From NCBI RefSeq assembly GCF_000231385.2, contig NC_018515.1, forward strand, positions 3,492,501 through 3,556,500: 64,000 nt of DNA, written 5' to 3'. The position numbers and the translations under genes are program-made. This stretch comes from Desulfosporosinus meridiei DSM 13257 (GTDB lineage Bacteria > Bacillota > Desulfitobacteriia > Desulfitobacteriales > Desulfitobacteriaceae). The notes beneath the pieces are model-generated. The model was given only the letters and a program-made list of their open reading frames with translations. It searched no databases and was not told the origin of the DNA. Below, piece by piece: positions 35,349 to 44,273 of the stretch (position 1 is its first letter; each line of letters begins with the position of its first letter).

Positions 35349-35717
35349 TCACTCCAAACTTTTTACAAGTTGCTTCAGGCGCTCAATTTCTTTCTGTGCT
35401 AGATTTTTTCTTCCAAGGACAGAAGCAACAAGCTGATCGGCAGCTCCATCATACATTTTGTTTATTAGCTCGGTAGTTTCGTATTCCTGTGCCTCTTCTC
35501 TTGTTATAAGGGGATGGCAAATAAATTCCCTTGGCTGTCTTTCTATTGCGCCCTTATCGAGACATCTTTTAATTACTGTATAGGTAGTGGTTTTGCTCCA
35601 TCCAATCTGCTCTTTGATAATTTCGGCAATCCGCTTTGCGGTAGTGTCGCCTTCCCGCCAAAGGATCTCCATAATTTTCAACTCACTGTCAAAAAGTTTC
35701 ATACCCATTAATATCAC
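35349..35717 (-). CDS. BlaI/MecI-family repressor
   Basis: 122 residues. 'LFDSELKIMEILWREGDTTAKRIAEII' and 'GWSKTTTYTVIKRCLDKGAIERQ' form the winged HTH; the second half is the dimerisation and cleavage region. Two matching palindromes lie just upstream. The expected circuit is proteolytic removal by the M56 sensor in the next gene. Confidence 0.9.
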   Translation of the reverse strand: MILMGMKLFDSELKIMEILWREGDTTAKRIAEIIKEQIGWSKTTTYTVIKRCLDKGAIERQPREFICHPLITREEAQEYETTELINKMYDGAADQLVASVLGRKNLAQKEIERLKQLVKSLE

Positions 35718-35732
35718 CTCTGCGCAAAAAAA

Positions 35733-35781
35733 TATTCTATTACAGTAGAATATTATGCTTTTATTCTATCGCACTAGAACA
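35733..35781 (-). promoter_or_regulatory. Tandem BlaI-type operators
   Basis: Site 1, 35733-35752: tattcta-N6-tagaata, perfect. Site 2, 35762-35781: tattcta-N6-tagaaca. Centres are 29 bp apart, nearly three helical turns, which allows two dimers on one face. Confidence 0.75.
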
Positions 35782-35892
35782 GCAAAAGCAAATCAATTTT
35801 ATCATTTTATACAGAAGTTTTTTATTAAACAATTTTCTCGGATTACTCTGATTTTGATTCAGGTTGACAAATTATCTCCCATATATACTTTA

Positions 35893-35923
35893 AAAAGCCT
35901 TGAATCATTCATCCAAGGCTTTT
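35893..35923 (-). terminator. Terminator after the secreted protein gene
   Basis: Stem aaaagccttg / caaggctttt; on the minus strand it is followed by T residues. It separates the secreted-protein gene from the BlaI promoter. Confidence 0.7.
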
Positions 35924-36019
35924 AGTGTACAGTATTATTGTTCTTACTATAATTAAAATGGTTCCATTGAATTCAGCATCTACACCAGCTTTATATCGTT
36001 TAAAAGTTATTTCTGTTTG

Positions 36020-36826
36020 TTAATTAGCATCGGCCACTAATTCATAGCTCGTTAATAACTCGAATTCACCAAGTACGGTTGTTCCATCTGCATCATAAAG
36101 AGGAATTGTACGAATATCACCACTCTCGCCATTTTGCTCAAGTGCCTCTTTGATTGAAGAAACCTCTGGTGTTAGATCATCAGCACTAACATACCCTTCG
36201 ACCCCATTGGTGCCAATTGCAGAAATCAAATCCGGTTCTACGCCTATTGTATATTCAGATAATGCAGAGCCATAGGTTTCCCCTTTGTCATTAACGGAAT
36301 ATTCCGTCTTAAGCATTAGGTCATTAATAACCTCCAAGGTTTCAGTTGTACTCACGGATTTTGAGCTTGATAACGTCTGAATCGGAGATTGATATCCAGT
36401 ATATCTTGTGTATCCACTCCCATTATAGAACTCAGCTTGATTATAAGCATAATATTGTCCCGCAGTGCTTATTCGGGAAGAATATACGAAGAATGCAGAG
36501 GTTGATGATGGATTATATGTCCAGGAACTTGAAGCCTTTAAAGAACCAGATGAATTATACAATCGAGCTTGGCCGCCCATATATCCTGTCGGCACATTCA
36601 CATCTGCTTTTATGGGGGCAACTGCTTCGACAGTGTAACCAACGTTTGGAACATATCGAGTCCATACCTCAGATGTAAAGGAATACTCATGACCAGATAT
36701 TTTGGGAGTTTTATATGTTGGAGACGCAGTATCAGCAAATGCTGTTGTTGAAATCGTAGATATTAACACAACACAGGTCATTATGACACCAAAAATTTTT
36801 GATTTACACGAAAAAAGCTTCTTCAT
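36020..36826 (-). CDS. Secreted protein sharing the exported domain of the M56 sensor
   Basis: 268 residues from the ATG at 36826 (AAAGG 9 bases upstream; the ATG at 36835 touches it). Signal peptide 'IFGVIMTCVVLISTISTTAFA', a middle beta-rich region with repeated Tyr/Ser ('GYMGGQARLYNSSGSLKAS', 'QAEFYNGSGYTRYTGY'), and a C-terminal ~95 residues aligned to the M56 sensor tail: 'YSVNDKGETYGS', 'EPDLISAIGTNGVEGYVSADD', 'TIPLYDADGT'. It is upstream of, and probably controlled with, the BlaI-M56 pair. Confidence 0.7.
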   Translation of the reverse strand: MKKLFSCKSKIFGVIMTCVVLISTISTTAFADTASPTYKTPKISGHEYSFTSEVWTRYVPNVGYTVEAVAPIKADVNVPTGYMGGQARLYNSSGSLKASSSWTYNPSSTSAFFVYSSRISTAGQYYAYNQAEFYNGSGYTRYTGYQSPIQTLSSSKSVSTTETLEVINDLMLKTEYSVNDKGETYGSALSEYTIGVEPDLISAIGTNGVEGYVSADDLTPEVSSIKEALEQNGESGDIRTIPLYDADGTTVLGEFELLTSYELVADAN

Positions 36827-36835
36827 ATTTATCAT

Positions 36836-37372
36836 CCTTTCTGTGCATTACTAATTAACTAAGCAGATGAGAATTGATTTTCGAAGTAGACTGTGATTTC
36901 TATCCACTTCAATTAAAATAATAGCTTTTCCTACTAAAAATAGCCCCTTTGGCATCACCTCTTTTCATCAATTGTAAAAATAGCCTACCCTTCATCTATT
37001 TTTGTCCATCACCTCCTTTCCGAATATTTATAGATTACATTAAACTCTTAAGAGTAACATCCTTAAGCAATTAGTTAAATTATAAGCAAGCAAACTCTAC
37101 CTCATCTTTACCTCAATAAGCGAAATAGGAACGACTCTATTCTCTTTGTCCAATAAAATCCATTTTTAAATTCCTTGATCTAATACTCCATTGTCTCCCT
37201 TTTTTGTAAGTAAAGATGATATCTTTTGGAGGAAGCGACTTCGAGGTTCGTTCCAAAATTAAATGTCAAAAGAATAGCTGCCCGCATCATTTTAGTGAGA
37301 AGATTCATTTTTAAAACTCTGAGATATTGCACCTGTTAAACTAATTTCTAGAAAAATAGAACAAGCAAGCGA
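36836..37372. other. Gap without recognisable genes
   Basis: AT-rich sequence of ~540 bp with ribosome-site-like ACCTCC clusters on the minus strand (36956-37018) but no reading frame behind them that I can recognise. Confidence 0.4.
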
Positions 37373-37807
37373 TCAATATGTCACCATAGGGGAGTATAGT
37401 GATTGGGTCTCCAAAAGTTTGCCCGATGCATCATAGATTTTAGCGGTGGCACAAACCCGGTAAGTCCCATGAACAACGTAATACTCCCCTTCTACTGAGG
37501 CAATCGCAGCCCCGGTTGCCGATGCCGTCCATGTCTTAATTTTACTCCAGCCGCTGCCGGAGGATTTTTGCAATTCAGCAGTTACCACCGTTGTGTAGGA
37601 GTCAAAATAGCCGGCGGAAGCTCCTACACAGGTTGCCAAGCCCGATGAGCTTATAGCTAATCCCGGATTTAAATAGGAAATGTACGTAAATTGAGGAGAA
37701 ATAATTCCTTGTGGATTTTCTTTTGTTGCCCCAATATCCGCGTAAACCGGAACTGCTGAGACAATGGTCATAAGGAGCACAAGAATCATACAGAAAAATT
37801 GTTTCAT
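37373..37807 (-). CDS. Secreted small protein (intact member of the duplicated operon)
   Basis: 144 residues with a signal peptide ('MILVLLMTIVSAVPVYA') and a mature domain beginning 'PQGIISPQFTYISYLNPGLAI', 'TTVVTAELQKSSGSGWSKIKTW' and 'GTYRVCATAKIYDASGKLLE', a DUF6147-like beta domain of exported Clostridial proteins (recall). It follows a truncated anti-sigma gene. The other copy of this region (41258-41372) keeps only its signal peptide. Confidence 0.68.
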   Translation of the reverse strand: MKQFFCMILVLLMTIVSAVPVYADIGATKENPQGIISPQFTYISYLNPGLAISSSGLATCVGASAGYFDSYTTVVTAELQKSSGSGWSKIKTWTASATGAAIASVEGEYYVVHGTYRVCATAKIYDASGKLLETQSLYSPMVTY

Positions 37808-37884
37808 AAACTAAAAACCTCCCTTAATGTCTTTCATTATATAAAGACAAGCAAGGAGGTTTTTTGCAACACATTTTTTAAATT

Positions 37885-38267
37885 TTAATTAATATATTTT
37901 ACTCCTTCAGAGATTTTCATTGCCACATCCTGGTCTATCTGAGCCCGAATCATAAATATACGGCTATTCATTTCCCATATGATTGTCACCACTGAGTTCT
38001 TTTCCACCAGTGTTCCCTCATGACCGTTTATATCGACGGTTTTAGTGACTGAAGCATTCTCCGTATCCAGCGCAGGCCTGTTGCCCTCAGTTAACTCCGT
38101 ATAAGTAATAAACTCTCCCCGTTCGTTCTTAAATTGGATTTCGTTATAAATTTTACTTCTGGATATATCAGTGGCTTTATAGCCATCCGGTATATAAGTC
38201 GGAACATAGTCTTTGGTCCAGTTTACAACTGGATTTCCTCCGTTCAAACTATTCTCGTTCTCTTTTA
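37885..38267 (-). pseudogene. Truncated DUF4367-type anti-sigma gene (duplicate)
   Basis: Its ~125 codons are near-identical to the C-terminal half of the intact gene at 41436-42221 ('VVNWTKDYVPTYIPDGYKATD'). The N-terminal cytosolic and membrane parts were lost at a junction with an ABC ATPase fragment at 38268-38270. Confidence 0.8.
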
Positions 38268-38537
38268 GTGATTCTGGCGGACGAACCCACCGGCTCCCTG
38301 GGCTCCCAGGCCGCTGAGGGCTTGCCCCGCCTGTTTAAAGAAATTAATCAGGAGGGGCAGACCCTGTTAATGGTGACCCACAGCGTGAAAGCGACCAGCC
38401 ATGCCAAACGGGTACTGTTTATTAAGGATGGGGAGGTCTTTCACCAGCTTTATAAAGCCGGAATATCGGATGAAAGCCATGTACTAGAAAATCTCCGATA
38501 CACTGACCACCATGGCAACAGGCGGTGGGCGCCATGA
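38268..38537 (+). pseudogene. 3' fragment of a BceA-type ABC ATPase
   Basis: Begins inside Walker B ('ILADEPTGSLGSQAAEGL') and continues 'EINQEGQTLLMVTHSVKATSHAKRVLFIKDGEV', the C-terminus of bacitracin-export-type ATPases. No Walker A. Its stop overlaps the start of the BceB remnant. Confidence 0.85.
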
Positions 38538-38985
38538 GTAGATTCTTTTATGCCAAGTGGCTGCCACCAATCTGAAAAGAATGCCCAAACCTATCTGCCC
38601 TACATCCTGACCTGCATCGGCACGGTGATGATGTATTACATCATGATTTTTCTGTCTGAAAACGAGGGCTTGGGGAAAATGGCCGGCGGATCCTAAGTGC
38701 AATCGATTCTGTCCCTGGGCACCTATGTGATTGCTATTTTCGCGGCGATTTTTCTCTTCTATACCCATAGCTTTCTGATCAAACGGCGCAAAAAGGAATT
38801 TGGCCTTTTTAATATCCTGGGCATGGAGAAGAAGCATATCGCCAGAGTATTGGTGTTCGATACCCTGTATGTGGCGGTGATCAGCCTGGGGGCAGGCCTA
38901 CTGAGCGGGATACTTCTCTCCAAGCTGATCTTCATGGTCCTGCTGAAAACCCTCAACTTTGAGGTGCCACTGGGCTTAGAAATAG
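38534..38985 (+). pseudogene. BceB/FtsX-type permease fragment
   Basis: Starts 'MSRFFYAKW', then frameshifts; resumes as 'ILSLGTYVIAIFAAIFLFYTH', 'KRRKKEFGLFNILGMEKKHIA' and 'LKTLNFEVPLGLEI', where homology stops. These are the first two helices of BceB-type peptide-antibiotic exporters. Confidence 0.85.
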
Positions 38986-39403
38986 CTAAGTGTTTATTAG
39001 TTTATGATCATATAGACAAGAATATATAATGTGGAATTTCCTTTCGGTGTAGATTCTGGTAGTTCCATTTCAACATTTCAAGGTACCGTGGTATATGCAA
39101 TATGACTATAAGATATATTGCTCTATCAGGGTGACAAGGCAAGTGGAGACCATAAGCCTGTTGCAACACCAGAATGCCTGATGTAAGCGGGTTCACGGGA
39201 TTGTAGTTGAAACATGCTTTGACGTGAAAGGATGATGCTTTCACGTCTTTCTTTTGCAAAATATTACAGCCGGTTTATCCTATAGTAAGAACTAACCAGC
39301 TATTACTTGCTCCTGGCATGGGTGTTTTATAACGGGTACAAGTTACTTTTATACGGGCAAATTACAGTATCAACTTACGGATAATCATCACTGCTTCTTT
39401 GTT
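38986..39403. other. Gap after the BceB remnant
   Basis: No gene seen. A stretch at about 39125-39235 has alternating short complementary blocks and text reminiscent of group II intron domain I, but I could not confirm it. Confidence 0.35.
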
Positions 39404-40258
39404 TTAGCAATAAATCATACTCCCAAGGTAAAAAAGTATTACGATATGAACAGGATAAAATATATAGAAAAAGTATTTTATCTTTATCCCTCTTTTCTTA
39501 TTATAGGCAAGCATAAAGGGTAAAGCCATGATCATCATCCATTGGTAATTTTGGAAAAACATTGACCCTCCCACAGCCATGGGGCTTATGCCAACGATCG
39601 TGTCTAGTATATATTCAATCGGATCAAATAAAAAAGAAAGACCCCAACAATACAGTTTGCTAAGAAAAAGAGGCAGATAGGATGTTACTGTGACTGCGAA
39701 ATAAGCAATGCAAAAACATGTATATCCTATAGATAATGCTACTTTTTTGTCTTTTGCCAGGTTTATTAAAATACCTAAACATACAAAAACCAGCCCGCCC
39801 TCTAGAAAAAATATGTTGCCAAACATTGCTGAAAAAAAATAAGCGATGGTATAATCCGACAGCCATCTCGTACTTATTAAAAAAATACAAATGGCTATAC
39901 TGAAAATTTGCCATGTCAAATAGAAACATAAGTATTTCTTGAATTTTTCATCTTTATTCCTATAGGAGTCTATTAAAAATATAATAATACACATAGAAAA
40001 AAGAGATCTAAAAAAATTCATATCTATATCAATGCAAACTTGTATTATAGCCATTAACAAACTGGCAACGTAAAGCCTTATAAGATAATTTTTTTTACTG
40101 CTTGTATATGTAAAACCCCAGGCAGAACAAAATATAAAAATCGGTGCGGAGATTCTTCCTATCCAACGAAGATATACTGGCATATCGGGAATATAAACTC
40201 CGATATGATCTATTAACATGAAAAGTAATGCTAATATTTTCAACATACCACTTGACAT
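39404..40258 (-). CDS. TraX-family membrane protein
   Basis: 284 residues from the ATG at 40258 (AAGGAGT upstream). It opens 'LKILALLFMLIDHIGVYIP', then 'LRWIGRISAPIFIFCSAWGF' and 'YLIRLYVASLLMAI', the TraX signature, with eight or more membrane helices. TraX homologues acetylate pilin in F plasmids; in Bacillota they are acyltransferase-like membrane proteins of unknown substrate. Low GC. Confidence 0.85.
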   Translation of the reverse strand: MSSGMLKILALLFMLIDHIGVYIPDMPVYLRWIGRISAPIFIFCSAWGFTYTSSKKNYLIRLYVASLLMAIIQVCIDIDMNFFRSLFSMCIIIFLIDSYRNKDEKFKKYLCFYLTWQIFSIAICIFLISTRWLSDYTIAYFFSAMFGNIFFLEGGLVFVCLGILINLAKDKKVALSIGYTCFCIAYFAVTVTSYLPLFLSKLYCWGLSFLFDPIEYILDTIVGISPMAVGGSMFFQNYQWMMIMALPFMLAYNKKRGIKIKYFFYIFYPVHIVILFYLGSMIYC

Positions 40259-40371
40259 AAATAACTCCTTCCAAAAAGAACCTATCACAAATGGGAAAAG
40301 CCCCAAAAGCCATGATATAGGATTTCGGGGCTTTGAGCAACCTATAGTATTACCATATAGAACCATAAAAT

Positions 40372-40887
40372 CTAATATATAAAACCATCAAAGCTAATAC
40401 TTGAGCCCCCTCCATCAAAAAGAAGATAAAATTGTGTAGTAGATGACGGCACATCAACCCTAAACCCATAACTATGCCCTGGTTCCAGTGTTTCAGTTAA
40501 ATATGTCGACAATATGTTTTTGGCCTTCAAAATTAAATTACTGCTCCCAGTATTTGTAATGCGTACAGTATAGCTAGTTTTGCCGGTAAACTTATAATTA
40601 GTATACAAAACTTGATAATTGGAATATCCGGAAAAATCATACTGTCCATTATCTACGATATTCCATACTGATGTTGGAATGCCTGTTCCTTGTGGCGTAA
40701 TATCTTTTGTTTGGTCTGTTGGTTCTGTTGGCGAAACTCCATTATAGATTTCTTTTACAGAAACGTCATCTCTTGCTTTAACCTCAGAATGGTTAGAAAA
40801 CTTAGCATTATCAGATGCCGCCACTGCAGGAATCGTTACTGACAAAAGTAACATAGCAGAAATTATCATTGTTAAAACTTTTTTCAT
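40372..40887 (-). CDS. Secreted protein of unknown function
   Basis: 171 residues from the ATG at 40887 (AAGGAGG upstream). Signal peptide 'MIISAMLLLSVTIPAVAA', then a linker rich in Asp/Thr/Pro and a beta-sandwich-like domain with 'YQVLYTNYKFTGKTSYTVRITNTG' and 'LEPGHSYGFRVDVPSSTTQFYLLFDG'. I recognise no family; it is likely exported and may be the ligand or target of a nearby membrane system. Confidence 0.6.
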   Translation of the reverse strand: MKKVLTMIISAMLLLSVTIPAVAASDNAKFSNHSEVKARDDVSVKEIYNGVSPTEPTDQTKDITPQGTGIPTSVWNIVDNGQYDFSGYSNYQVLYTNYKFTGKTSYTVRITNTGSSNLILKAKNILSTYLTETLEPGHSYGFRVDVPSSTTQFYLLFDGGGSSISFDGFIY

Positions 40888-41120
40888 AAGAAATAACCTC
40901 CTTAAAATTCTATCATACAGACTAACCAGATGATAACAATATTCTCTATAGGGCAGGGTGAAAAACAAGTAAAAACCCATTTAAGATAATATTCTGTAAC
41001 AATAAACCTTATTTTTGGGACATTTAAATTAAATTGCTTCCCACCTTTTCTATAATCTCCCTTCACAAATATCCCCAGTAGGAGTATTATAAAAAACAAC
41101 CTACATTTGTGTAGGGGCAA

Positions 41121-41172
41121 CCTTCAGATCAAACGCTACTTTGCAGGTATAGTTGATCTGAAGGCTTCTTTA
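41121..41172. terminator. Hairpin terminator
   Basis: 12-bp stem ccttcagatcaa / ttgatctgaagg with a 20-nt loop, followed by cttcttt on the plus strand. Confidence 0.5.
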
Positions 41173-41257
41173 TTAAATGGCAAAACCACTTAATAATTTC
41201 ATTTATTCGTGATTATATAGGCCGAATCTGAACCATATGTTTGCATGTTATCATCCC

Positions 41258-41372
41258 CCTTGTGGATTTTCTTTTGTTGCCCCAATATCCGCGTAAACCG
41301 GAACTGCTGAGACAATGGTCATAAGGAGCACAAGAATCATACAGAAAAATTGTTTCATAAACTAAAAACCTC
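41258..41372 (-). pseudogene. Truncated start of the secreted small protein (duplicate)
   Basis: Same signal peptide and ribosome site as the gene ending at 37373, but homology stops after 'IGATKENPQG'. This is one end of the 563-bp duplication. Confidence 0.8.
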
Positions 41373-41435
41373 CTTTAATGTCTTTCATTATATAAAGACA
41401 AGCAAGGAGGTTTTTTGCAACACATTTTTTAAATT

Positions 41436-42221
41436 TTAATTTATATATTTTACTCCTTCAGAGATTTTCATTGCCACATCCTGGTTTATCTGAGCCCGAA
41501 TCATAAATATACGGCTATTCATTTCCCATATGATTGTCACCACTGAGTTCTTTTCCACCAGTGTTCCCTCATGACCGTTTATATTGACGGTTTTAGTGAC
41601 TGAAGCATTCTCCGTATCCAGCGCAGGCCTGTTGCCCTCAGTTAACTCCGTATAAGTAATAAACTCTCCCTGTTCGTTCTTAAATTGGATTTCGTTATAA
41701 ATTTTACTTCTGGATATATCAGTGGCTTTATAGCCATCCGGTATATAAGTCGGAACATAGTCTTTGGTCCAGTTTACAACTGGATTTCCTCCGTTCAAAC
41801 TATTATCGTTCTCTTTTAGTTCAAAAGACGTATATTGCTGCTGGATATCCTTTAAGTAATTGAGTACCTTTACTCTCAAGGCCTGCACACTCGTAACAGT
41901 GGTAAACATAATGACAAGCATGATCAGTATTGCTACTGCCGCTTTGTTTAAAATCTTCAACATCTGTTGTCTTGTAGCATAAGTTTGTGACTTTTTTAAC
42001 TGAGTATCCAGTTGCCGGCTAAATTTTTGAATTGCCTCTTTTGAAGGAGCAAATTCGGGATCATTTTTGAGTTTTTCCTTTTCCTCCAGGAAAAGCTTCC
42101 CTTCCCTTTCGGCAGCATCGTGCATAACCAGCTTAAACAAACTGTCCTCATATTCTTCAAAAAGTTTTTTTCGAATTTGATCCGGACGGTTATTTGTCAT
42201 AATTATCCATCTCCTTGCCAA
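41436..42221 (-). CDS. DUF4367-type anti-sigma factor
   Basis: 261 residues; a shorter form from the second Met (MTNNRPDQ...) is possible because the first residues overlap the sigma gene. N-terminal cytosolic region with 'LFKLVMHDAAEREGKLFLEE', one membrane helix ('AAVAILIMLVIMFTTVTSV'), and an external DUF4367-like domain ('YVPTYIPDGYKATDISRS', 'GHEGTLVEKNSVVTIIWEMN'). The 32-bp overlap with the sigma factor gene upstream supports a sigma/anti-sigma pair. A second, truncated copy lies at 37.9-38.3 kb and a decayed one at 33.6-33.9 kb. Confidence 0.8.
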   Translation of the reverse strand: MARRWIIMTNNRPDQIRKKLFEEYEDSLFKLVMHDAAEREGKLFLEEKEKLKNDPEFAPSKEAIQKFSRQLDTQLKKSQTYATRQQMLKILNKAAVAILIMLVIMFTTVTSVQALRVKVLNYLKDIQQQYTSFELKENDNSLNGGNPVVNWTKDYVPTYIPDGYKATDISRSKIYNEIQFKNEQGEFITYTELTEGNRPALDTENASVTKTVNINGHEGTLVEKNSVVTIIWEMNSRIFMIRAQINQDVAMKISEGVKYIN

Positions 42222-42777
42222 TCATTTTTTTAGCGTTTTTACGGGCTCTTGTTAAATACTGCCGGACGCTGTCGGGAGCGATATTCAAAATTGGCGCGAT
42301 TTCACGATCATCCATATCCAAAATGTATTTAAAATACAACAATTCTTTCTGGTTTTCAGGAAGTTTCAATATGGCATTTCCCATTTTTTCGATTTCTTCC
42401 TGTTGAATAATCTTGTCGACTATCGTATCTTCACCATCTGGAATTGATTTCGCCAAGTCACTTTCTTCTCCATAATATAAGTGTTTTGTTTCTACGTCTC
42501 TGTGTTTAATAAAGTTGATAGCCACACTCCTAGAACTATAGAAAACATAAGCGGCCGTTTTGCAACTATTTAAAGTACGAATTAGAGAGATTTTGTCAAC
42601 TAATTTTAAAAAGGTATCATTAATCAGGTCCTCAAGGTTGTCCAAATCATGGGTAATATTATAAATAGTCTTCCGTACAAGACCATAATAATCATGATAT
42701 AAGTTCAACGCAAAGGCCTTATCGCTATCGTCTGCTAGTACCGCGATTATCATCATTACCATCAGATCACTTCCCAT
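42190..42777 (-). CDS. ECF-type RNA polymerase sigma factor
   Basis: 195 residues. Region 2 'LYHDYYGLVRKTIYNITHDLDNLEDLINDTFLKLVDK' and region 4 'ILKLPENQKELLYFKYILDMDDREIAPILNIAPDSVRQYLTRAR'. Overlaps its anti-sigma gene. The likely regulon includes the secreted protein that once followed in the operon. Confidence 0.88.
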   Translation of the reverse strand: MGSDLMVMMIIAVLADDSDKAFALNLYHDYYGLVRKTIYNITHDLDNLEDLINDTFLKLVDKISLIRTLNSCKTAAYVFYSSRSVAINFIKHRDVETKHLYYGEESDLAKSIPDGEDTIVDKIIQQEEIEKMGNAILKLPENQKELLYFKYILDMDDREIAPILNIAPDSVRQYLTRARKNAKKMIGKEMDNYDK

Positions 42778-42913
42778 TATTTACTTTTGTAAAGTTTTTC
42801 CCAAGAATAAAGAGAGTTATTTTTATAGTCCCTACTGAAGCTTGTTGATCAAGATATTTATTTCATGCCTTTAGAAGTTAGTAAGTTGGTGTCAGGCCCG
42901 GGGCAAGTTAAAG

Positions 42914-42939
42914 CCACCGCCTGTAAAAGCGGTGGTTTT
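42914..42939. terminator. Hairpin terminator
   Basis: Stem ccaccgc / gcggtgg with an 8-nt loop and a TTTT tail on the plus strand. Confidence 0.5.
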
Positions 42940-42942
42940 ATA

Positions 42943-43155
42943 TTACTCTCTTGGCGGAAATGGGTCATTACCGAAGGAATCTTTATCTCTTATCTGACCG
43001 TTAGGGCGATGAATTACAAGTTCTAATTCTTGATTACGGGCTATGCTTCTCGCGATATCAATAGCCTCAGACTGTCTATCTGTCTTTATTGTTGCTTTTG
43101 TATTTCCAGCACCCTTAACTTGCCAACACCATCCGAAAGTCGCGAGGGATATGCT
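42943..43155 (-). pseudogene. DUF2188 protein relic
   Basis: An ATG-less minus frame reads 'WQVKGAGNTKATIKTDRQSE', 'AIDIARSIARNQELELVIHRPNG' and ends 'IRDKDSFGNDPFPPRE'. This is the DUF2188 domain with only its first ~12 residues missing. A hairpin (43159-43192) sits where the start should be. Confidence 0.7.
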
Positions 43156-43158
43156 TTT

Positions 43159-43192
43159 AAGGGAGTAAGATCACACTTAATCTTACTCCCTT
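43159..43192. terminator. Perfect hairpin
   Basis: 13-bp arms aagggagtaagat / atcttactccctt. It displaced the 5' end of the DUF2188 relic; terminator function uncertain. Confidence 0.5.
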
Positions 43193-43273
43193 GTAAGAGC
43201 TTCGTAACGGTCAGATGACGAGTTCAATAATACTACAAACAATAATAGCAAATTAAAGCGTAAAACTAAATGA

Positions 43274-43525
43274 CTACTTAAACATTAGAAGTTGGCTCGG
43301 ATCGACGTCAAGGGCTTTAGCGATTCTGTAAATAGCAATAATAGATAAACCATAGACTGATGTACTTTCAAGATGGCTAATGGTGGTATAACTCAATTCC
43401 GATTTTTCGGCAAGCTCACTCTGACTGAGGCCTCGCTGCTTCCGAAGAAATTGAATTTTAAAACCTATATTCTTCAAAAATTGATTCTCTTCCTTGGTAT
43501 ATGACTTGCTGCTGATAGGGGGCAT
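43274..43525 (-). CDS. XRE-family HTH regulator
   Basis: 83 residues: 'IQFLRKQRGLSQSELAEKSELSYTTISHLES' is the HTH_3 core, then 'GLSIIAIYRIAKALDVDPSQL'. It is divergent from a broken response-regulator gene. Perfect 11-bp inverted arms lie in the shared promoter (43544-43554 and 43607-43617). Confidence 0.88.
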   Translation of the reverse strand: MPPISSKSYTKEENQFLKNIGFKIQFLRKQRGLSQSELAEKSELSYTTISHLESTSVYGLSIIAIYRIAKALDVDPSQLLMFK

Positions 43526-43543
43526 ATGATTCCTCCATTAGAT

Positions 43544-43617
43544 ACAACAATATTTTATCTAATTCTACCCAAAATGGAATTGCAAGAATACGCAGTATTA
43601 AGATATAATATTGTTGT
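43544..43617. promoter_or_regulatory. Widely spaced operator arms between divergent genes
   Basis: acaacaatatt (43544-43554) and its exact reverse complement aatattgttgt (43607-43617), centres 63 bp apart (six helical turns). Compatible with looping by the XRE protein. Confidence 0.6.
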
Positions 43618-43675
43618 TATACCGCAATATCGAATTCATTATTGTCCAGAAATAGTAGAGGAAGGAGTATTACAT

Positions 43676-44072
43676 TGTTAAACATTTGTATATGTGACGA
43701 CAAGCTTATCCAGCGTAAATATCTGATGATGCTAATTCAAGAATATGAAACTGAAAATGACGTCAGATTCAAACTTTATCAATTTGATAGCGGAGAAACA
43801 CTTATTGAAAGTTCAACGAGGATAAGGAATTTTTTGATCTTTTCTTCCTTGATAACTATATGAAAGGAATGACCGGACTGGAGACGGCTTTACATATTCG
43901 GCGCGACAATACTACCTGCCATATTATTTTTGCATCGGCTTCCGATGAGGCTAATGCTTTTATGACCGCTTCTCCACTTCAAATACTTTCTAAGCCTGTT
44001 CAAAAAAAAGATGTTAAGTTCATATTGAATAAAGTATTAGCTTGGAAAGCCGGCGATAGTTACAAATCATGA
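43676..44072 (+). pseudogene. AgrA/LytTR-type response regulator receiver fragment
   Basis: From a TTG with GGAAGGAG upstream: 'LLNICICDDKLIQRKYLMMLI' (receiver DD pocket), a frameshift near 43827, then 'MTGLETALHIRRDNTTCHIIFASAS' and the Lys in 'ILSKPVQKKDVKFILNK'. No LytTR DNA-binding domain follows, so it is broken and truncated. Confidence 0.75.
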
Positions 44073-44273
44073 GTTCTTAAGATATATGTAAGCATTAAGG
44101 CGCCAGCGCATTTCCTGTATATCATGTCGTGATAAAGACCACAAAATAAACCTGACCCCTTGAGTTGCCACTGGTAGGCAAGTGATTACTTGCATCTTAA
44201 TTTTGAGTAAACGCATGTTAATAATTGTCTATTATCATGGATTTGCGTATAATAACATAAGAGGTGAATCGCT

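Noticed and set aside
34028-35717. Beta-lactam resistance sensor (blaR1/blaI)
   Set aside because: The M56 protein lacks the C-terminal penicillin-binding domain with SxxK/SxN/KTG motifs and no beta-lactamase gene is near.
39125-39235. Group II intron domain I remnant
   Set aside because: Wording of the sequence is suggestive and an RT fragment exists at 33.4 kb, but no domain V/VI or intron boundary could be found here.
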